Position numbers and translations under genes: made by a program. A stretch of 39,215 nt of DNA from Acidobacteriota bacterium (lineage in GTDB: Bacteria > Acidobacteriota > Terriglobia > Bryobacterales > UBA6623). The notes below the pieces were generated by a model. That model worked only from the letters and a program-made list of their open reading frames with translations, was not told the origin of the DNA and ran no database searches. Location of the stretch: contig JAQBUE010000026.1 of NCBI GenBank assembly GCA_027624045.1, positions 1-39,215 of the forward strand. The letters are read 5' to 3'. The stretch's first letter is position 1. Every line of letters begins with the position of its first letter. Shown here in pieces: positions 35,028-39,215 of this stretch.

Positions 35028-36902
35028 CTACAACGAGATACGTGTTTCCCCTGGCCTGTCACCCCGTCGCGGTAACGCAAACAACGTCGCCGCTCCGATG
35101 ATTCCGCCGCAGGCCGACACCCAAACGTGCGGCCAGACCAGCATAACGCCCGCCGCGAACAACGCCGCCCGCGCCGCCGTCGGAACCCGCGTCCGGAAGA
35201 ATCCCTCCAGTGCGATCGCCCAAACATAAATCCCTAAAGTGCAGCTGCCAACGTGAAGCACAATCTCCTGCCACTCGCCGATCAACAATAACGCCGGCCC
35301 GTAGACGAACGCGAATGGCAGCAGAAACGTGATCAGTCCCAGTTGGATCGCCTTGAACCCCGTTTGTATCGGGTCGGTCCCCGCAATCCCCGCCGCCACA
35401 TAAGCTCCCGTGCAGACCGGCGGCGTGATGGCCGAAAGAATCGCGAAATAGAACAAGAAAAGGTGTGCCGCGATCGCCGACACGCCGAGACTTGTCAGCG
35501 TTGTAGGGATCAATGTCGCCAATACCACGTAGGCCGCCACCGTCGGCAGCCCCATCCCCAATACAATGCACGCGATCATCGTCAGCAGCAGCGTCGCGAA
35601 AAGGTTTCCCTGTCCGATGCTCTCAATCAGATACGTGATTCGCAGGTTCAGGCCCGTCGCCGTCATCACTCCAACGATGATGCCCGCACCGGCGCAAATC
35701 GGCGTCAGCACCAGCATGCCGTGAATCGCGGTTCGAAACGCCCGGTCGAACCCTGCCACGTCAAGCCGGGTCTTGGGCCGCGCGAAACTCACCGCCGCCG
35801 CGCAAGCCACCGCTATAAACGCCGCGTACATCACACTGAACTGCAGCGCCAGCAGCACTACCAGCACCACAATCGGCAGCAGCATGTTGCCCCGCTTCGC
35901 CAGTTCGCCGCTCAGGCTCGGTATCTCATCTCGCCGAATCGGCAGCACGCCGTCTTTCACCGATCGAAAGTGAACAATCATCAGCACCGAAAAAAAGAAG
36001 AGCAACGCCGGTACGATCGCATGTAGCATCAGCTCGGCGTACGAGATGTTGAGATAGTCGATCATCACGAACGCCGCCGCGCCCATGATTGGCGGCATCA
36101 ACTGTCCTCCCGATGACGCCAGCGCCTCGACCGCCGCCGCGAATCGCGGGTCGTATCCCGAGCGCATCATCATCGGAATCGTGACCGCCCCCGTCGTCGC
36201 GACGTTCGCCACCGTTGCGCCCGTAATCATCCCCATCAGCCCTGAACTCACGACCGCGATTTTCGCCGGCCCGCCCACAAACCTCCCGGCAATCACCTTG
36301 CCGATATTCATGAACATCTCCGCGCCACCTGTCGCAGTCAAGAATGCCCCGAACAAGATGATCACCACAATGAACGTCGCGCACACACCCAGAGGTGTGC
36401 CAAATACGCCGAACGTTCCATAGAAGATGATGCTGACGACATCCTCGACAGTCAAGCCGCCGTGCCGCAACATCTCGCCCGGTACCCACGGCCCGCCGAT
36501 CGCGTACGCCAGGAACAGCAACAGGACTCCCGCTACCGCCCAACCGACCGTTCTCCGCACCGCCTCGATGATCAGTAACAGCCCTGCCGCCCCAACCGCC
36601 ACGTCAAACGCGCTAATGAAGGGCTCCGAGTAAAGGCGCTCATAATCGAACAGCGTCCAGCCCATCGCCAGCGCCGTCAGCACAGTCAGCGCCAGCCCCA
36701 GCGCCGTCTCGGCCGTCTTGCTCCGCGTAAAGTTCGAAGGACTCTGCAGGAAAACGAGTGGCAATATCACCAGCAGGAACACGCCCCGCTGAATCGGTGC
36801 CTGGAACGGCCCCGTCGCACCCGTGTAGAGCGCGAAGGCGCAACCGCCCCATATCAGGGCCGTCGTCAGGTACCGCGAAATGCTTTCAAGCAGGGTAGGC
36901 AA
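35028..36902 (-). CDS. TRAP transporter fused permease (4TM/12TM, DctQM type)
   Basis: The 624-residue integral membrane protein combines the small (DctQ) and large (DctM) TRAP subunits, as is usual for TAXI-type systems. Many hydrophobic helices are present. Signature blocks are GGPAKIAVVSSGLMGMITGATVANVATTGAVTIPMM, SSGGQLMPPIMGAAAFVM and IVLGMGLPTVAAYVVLATL. It imports an organic anion by Na+ or H+ symport, delivered by the binding protein encoded just upstream (24 bases between genes). The C-terminus has extra hydrophobic helices. The substrate can be guessed only from the operon (see the ComA-like gene). Confidence 0.95.
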   Translation of the reverse strand: MPTLLESISRYLTTALIWGGCAFALYTGATGPFQAPIQRGVFLLVILPLVFLQSPSNFTRSKTAETALGLALTVLTALAMGWTLFDYERLYSEPFISAFDVAVGAAGLLLIIEAVRRTVGWAVAGVLLLFLAYAIGGPWVPGEMLRHGGLTVEDVVSIIFYGTFGVFGTPLGVCATFIVVIILFGAFLTATGGAEMFMNIGKVIAGRFVGGPAKIAVVSSGLMGMITGATVANVATTGAVTIPMMMRSGYDPRFAAAVEALASSGGQLMPPIMGAAAFVMIDYLNISYAELMLHAIVPALLFFFSVLMIVHFRSVKDGVLPIRRDEIPSLSGELAKRGNMLLPIVVLVVLLALQFSVMYAAFIAVACAAAVSFARPKTRLDVAGFDRAFRTAIHGMLVLTPICAGAGIIVGVMTATGLNLRITYLIESIGQGNLFATLLLTMIACIVLGMGLPTVAAYVVLATLIPTTLTSLGVSAIAAHLFLFYFAILSAITPPVCTGAYVAAGIAGTDPIQTGFKAIQLGLITFLLPFAFVYGPALLLIGEWQEIVLHVGSCTLGIYVWAIALEGFFRTRVPTAARAALFAAGVMLVWPHVWVSACGGIIGAATLFALPRRGDRPGETRISL

Positions 36903-36926
36903 AGGAAGAAAACCAGGAGCGCAACT

Positions 36927-37931
36927 CTACCATGAATCCCAAACTCCCTGCTCACGGTAGTACCTCTCCGCGCCGGGGTGATACGGCAACGGTTTCATCT
37001 GCGCCGCTGATGCCAGGTCCGCCTCGCCCTCTTCTTTCCACCAAGGTAGTGACGCTTCGACCTCGTCCCAGTTGTCGAACAGCGTCTTCGTCATGCCGTA
37101 GACCAGATCCTCCGGCAGGTCGCCCCGGACCAATAGACACTGGTGAAACCCAATCCCGCGCAGCTTAGGACGGTCAAACACCGGCTCCCCCAACTCGTCC
37201 AGCACGAACGACGATTCGGCGGCCAGCAGCTTCTGCAGCCCTTCCTGCTCGGGCTCGACGAAATCAATCTCCGTGCCGATCTCGCGCGCCGCAAAAATCG
37301 GAGACAAATGTCCGCGATTGCTCCGCGAGTATCCGAACGCAATTGCATCGACCTGCCTGTTCGCCAAAGCTTCCTGCCCATCCGTCCGCTCGATGTAGAG
37401 GAACTCAGTGTTCTCGCGCGTCACACCGAAATATTTGAGGATGCGCTCGGCGATCACTTCCTCTCCCGTCCCCCGGCCGCCGATCACGACGCTGCGCCCG
37501 ATCAAATCCGAGTAGCTCTTGATGTCGCTCACCGCCACGACGCGAAACAAATGCGTCCCCAGCTTCATCCAGACCTGGGCATTGCGATAGTCAATCGGGA
37601 TCAACTCGTCCTTGGCGAAATGAGCCTCGCGCCGATAGGCGTTCTCGAGATCAAACCGGAAACACCGTCCGCCGTCGATCCGCCCGGCCGCCACTCGCTT
37701 CACGTTGCCGACCGACATTCCCTTGCCGATCACGCCATTCGCGATCACGCCCGGCATCTTCTGCGTCAGCACCTTTGACAGGATCGAAACTTCGGTGAAG
37801 TACCGCCCCTGTGGCCCCGCACCCGCCAGCGTGATCAGGCGGACATCTTTCGCCGCCACGCCGCAGCCAACCTCCAGTAGAGCCGCAAAGAGCAAACAGA
37901 ACGGTGTGCATACGTCAACGAGCCGCCGCAT
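36927..37931 (-). CDS. TAXI family TRAP transporter solute-binding protein
   Basis: The 334-residue exported binding protein has a signal sequence (LLFAALLEVGCGVAA) with a cysteine that could be lipidated, although EVGC is not a good lipobox. Mature signatures of the TAXI family are ITLAGAGPQGRYFTEVSILSKVL, MSVGNVKRVAAGRIDGG, YSDLIGRSVVIGGRGTGEE and VDAIAFGYSRSN. It captures an anionic ligand outside the membrane and passes it to the fused permease. The gene starts one base after the ComA-like stop and precedes the permease by 24 bases. Confidence 0.94.
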   Translation of the reverse strand: MRRLVDVCTPFCLLFAALLEVGCGVAAKDVRLITLAGAGPQGRYFTEVSILSKVLTQKMPGVIANGVIGKGMSVGNVKRVAAGRIDGGRCFRFDLENAYRREAHFAKDELIPIDYRNAQVWMKLGTHLFRVVAVSDIKSYSDLIGRSVVIGGRGTGEEVIAERILKYFGVTRENTEFLYIERTDGQEALANRQVDAIAFGYSRSNRGHLSPIFAAREIGTEIDFVEPEQEGLQKLLAAESSFVLDELGEPVFDRPKLRGIGFHQCLLVRGDLPEDLVYGMTKTLFDNWDEVEASLPWWKEEGEADLASAAQMKPLPYHPGAERYYREQGVWDSW

Positions 37932-37932
37932 C

Positions 37933-38733
37933 TTAGCGTTCCCTCCGCGCCGGGCCCACCACGCCCAGCCCCACTCGCAATGCCTCCGTCTCGATAATGT
38001 CGTCAGGCATCACGTTCGCTATGTTTACATCCGGACCGAACTCCGTCACCAGCAACTTCTTCACATCGTGAATCTCCGACAATGACACTCCGCTGATCCA
38101 CGGGCCCGGCAGCTCAAACAGCACCCGGTCGAGATCCAAATCATCACGGCACGCCCGCAGCAGATCCGCGTTCACCACCCCTTGCTCAATCAACTCCGCG
38201 CCTTCCACGAGCAACAACTCCGCGCCCGCTGCAAAGCAGTCCCGCGCCTGCGCGACTAGGTCGTCGGCCGCGTTCTTTTCGCTCTTCGAGCCCACTTCGC
38301 CGAACACCGTTAGCCCCTTGTCGCGAGCCATCGTAATCTGCTCCCGCCGCTCTTTGGGCGACAGCGGAATACAGTTGTCCGAGACCTCGACCACCTCGAA
38401 CCCGAGACGCTTCGCCTCATCGAAAAACAGCGGTAACGCTTGCGCCCCTTCGGTCGCGAATACATATTCTTGAAACTGCCCGCCGAGAAACGGCCGCACG
38501 CCGTGCTTCTTATATAGCTCCAGCTTCGCCCGGATCTGATGCTCCTGATAGAGGCGCGAGGTTCCGGTAGCGATCTTCGCTAAGTCGACATGAGCGCCCG
38601 CGATATCGAGGATATCCTTCTGCCGCCCCAGCCCCAACCCCCAATCGATCATCATCGTGAACCCGCGCGCGCGCGGCTTCGTCCGCGAACGTCTCGGCGG
38701 CAGCGACACAAACGCAAAAGGTTCCGGGGTCAT
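37933..38733 (-). CDS. Phosphosulfolactate synthase (ComA)-like TIM-barrel protein
   Basis: The 266-residue protein is a divergent PF02679 member. Family-like blocks are MMIDWGLGLG, LAKIATGTSRLY, GGQFQEYVF, EVVEVSDNCIPLSPKER, FGEVGSKSE, LLLVEGAELIEQG and DVNIANVMPDDIIETEALRVGLG. Known ComA adds sulfite to phosphoenolpyruvate to make phosphosulfolactate, for coenzyme M in archaea; bacterial relatives make sulfolactate. Differences from the canonical pattern (VSDNCI for VSDGTI, VEGAELIE for VEARES, the C-terminal GLGVVG for GLR) make a changed substrate likely. It is the first gene of a four-gene operon with TAXI-TRAP and DUF3604. TGGCATACT ends 11 bases before its ATG. Confidence 0.85.
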   Translation of the reverse strand: MTPEPFAFVSLPPRRSRTKPRARGFTMMIDWGLGLGRQKDILDIAGAHVDLAKIATGTSRLYQEHQIRAKLELYKKHGVRPFLGGQFQEYVFATEGAQALPLFFDEAKRLGFEVVEVSDNCIPLSPKERREQITMARDKGLTVFGEVGSKSEKNAADDLVAQARDCFAAGAELLLVEGAELIEQGVVNADLLRACRDDLDLDRVLFELPGPWISGVSLSEIHDVKKLLVTEFGPDVNIANVMPDDIIETEALRVGLGVVGPARRER

Positions 38734-38744
38734 GAAGGTCTTAC

Positions 38745-38753
38745 AGTATGCCA
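38745..38753 (-). promoter_or_regulatory. Candidate -10 element (TGGCATACT) for the ComA-like operon
   Basis: Read on the minus strand, TGGCATACT ends 11 bases before ATG 38733, the first gene of the operon. It fits the short-leader pattern seen elsewhere. Confidence 0.4.
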
Positions 38754-38825
38754 GAGTCCGGTCAGGCGGCTAGCTGGGCTATGAACAGATTGTGAGTCGG
38801 TTTGGTGTCACCAGCAATCCGTAAC

Positions 38826-38835
38826 GAGGTAGAAT
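38826..38835 (+). promoter_or_regulatory. Candidate -10 element (TAGAAT) for the kinase gene
   Basis: GAGGTAGAAT ends nine bases before ATG 38845. Confidence 0.35.
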
Positions 38836-38844
38836 TGAACCGGC

Positions 38845-39215
38845 ATGGTCGGTACCACCATCTCCCATTACCTCATCATCGAGAAGCTTGGTGAAGGCGG
38901 GATGGGAGTCGTTTACAAGGCCGAGGACATCAACCTCAAACGTCCCGTCGCCCTGAAGTTCCTCGCGGCCCATCTTCTCGCCGAAGAAGGGACCAAGGCC
39001 CGTTTCCGGAGGGAAGCGGAAGCTGCCGCTTCCCTGTCCCATGCCAACATCGCCGTTATCTACGACATCAGCGAATTCGACGGCTATTCGTTTATTGCCA
39101 TGGAGTTCGTTGAGGGACTCACCGTTAGCGAAACGGTCACTGAGCGCCCCCTAACAGCCTGTGGCAGAATACCCTGTTTTCAGGCGGCGAGAAGCAGCGG
39201 GGTGGCCAGCGGCGC
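38845..39215 (+). CDS. Ser/Thr protein kinase, N-terminal fragment, probably disrupted
   Basis: The ORF track omits this reading frame because it has no stop inside the window. It begins MVGTTISHYLIIEKLGEGGM, and the N-lobe is intact: glycine loop LGEGGMGVVYKAED, catalytic Lys in VALKFL, the RFRREAEAAASLSHANIA helix and the hinge FIAMEFVEGLTV. After TERPLTA (about 39159) the frame reads CGRIPCFQAARSSGVASG, which has none of the expected C-lobe sequence (no HRDIKPxN or DFG before the window ends), although the window is too short to show those. Sequence from 39160 resembles an insertion-element end, so the kinase is probably broken. Confidence 0.8.
   Translation, partial: MVGTTISHYLIIEKLGEGGMGVVYKAEDINLKRPVALKFLAAHLLAEEGTKARFRREAEAAASLSHANIAVIYDISEFDGYSFIAMEFVEGLTVSETVTERPLTACGRIPCFQAARSSGVASG
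39160..39215 (+). mobile_element. Probable end of an insertion element interrupting the kinase gene
   Basis: TGTGGCAGAATACCCTG begins where the kinase reading frame stops looking like a kinase. GGCAGAATACCCTG (39163-39176) is related to the motif at the left window edge: its reverse complement CAGGGTATTCTGCC compares with CAGGGGAACGTTCTAC. The TG tip and the repeat suggest an IS21-like end. The element body lies beyond the window. Confidence 0.4.

Noticed and set aside
1-39215. CRISPR array, tRNA, rRNA or prophage
   Set aside because: No regularly spaced repeats of array type, no tRNA-like T-arm/anticodon arrangement and no phage structural genes were seen.

Overview
The window is high-GC, densely coded bacterial chromosome with no rRNA, tRNA, CRISPR array or phage genes that I can see. 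The gene families suggest an acidobacterium, probably of the Bryobacter/Solibacter type. They include Tat-exported Gfo/Idh/MocA oxidoreductase, secreted PHP/DUF3604 proteins, PEGA-repeat protein, a Ser/Thr kinase with the N-lobe typical of that group, Uma2 endonuclease and alkaline-phosphatase-superfamily paralogues. This assignment is an inference from gene content, not a database match.

Layout. 1-57: repeats that look like the tip of an insertion element lying mostly outside the window. 161-3797: a secreted hypothetical protein, divergent from a histidine kinase/response regulator pair. 3784-6789: a 1001-aa PEGA-repeat membrane protein with a degenerate kinase N-lobe. 6992-7819: an amidohydrolase. 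7889-13986: a same-strand cluster of three alkaline-phosphatase-superfamily proteins, a small ribbon-helix-helix-like protein and an unusual membrane protein whose topology recalls Oxa1/EMC3. 14112-20170: a small membrane protein, a beta-propeller plus PHP protein, a Tat-exported oxidoreductase, a methyltransferase and a Uma2 protein. 20187-26280 (minus strand): a biotin operon bioB-bioF-bioD-bioA, followed without a break by an ABC-2 type permease and a sialidase-like protein. 26353-31177: a DUF2061 protein, a small charged protein, a FadN-type beta-oxidation enzyme and two methyltransferases of the polysaccharide/FkbM kind. 31368-32638: an aldo/keto reductase divergent from a small AT-hook protein. 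32654-38733 (minus strand): a tight operon of a divergent phosphosulfolactate-synthase (ComA)-like enzyme, TAXI-type TRAP binding protein, fused TRAP permease and a DUF3604 protein. 38845-39215: the 5' part of a Ser/Thr protein kinase that appears to be cut by an insertion element near 39160.

The two best candidates for undescribed systems are the alkaline-phosphatase/Oxa1-like membrane cluster (7889-13986) and the ComA-like/TAXI-TRAP/DUF3604 operon (32654-38733). A short TGCTAxxxT-like element lies only a few bases before many start codons, which suggests widespread leaderless or very short-leader transcription. A family of GC-rich palindromes (core GGGCACGGCATGCCGTGCCC) is scattered between genes.
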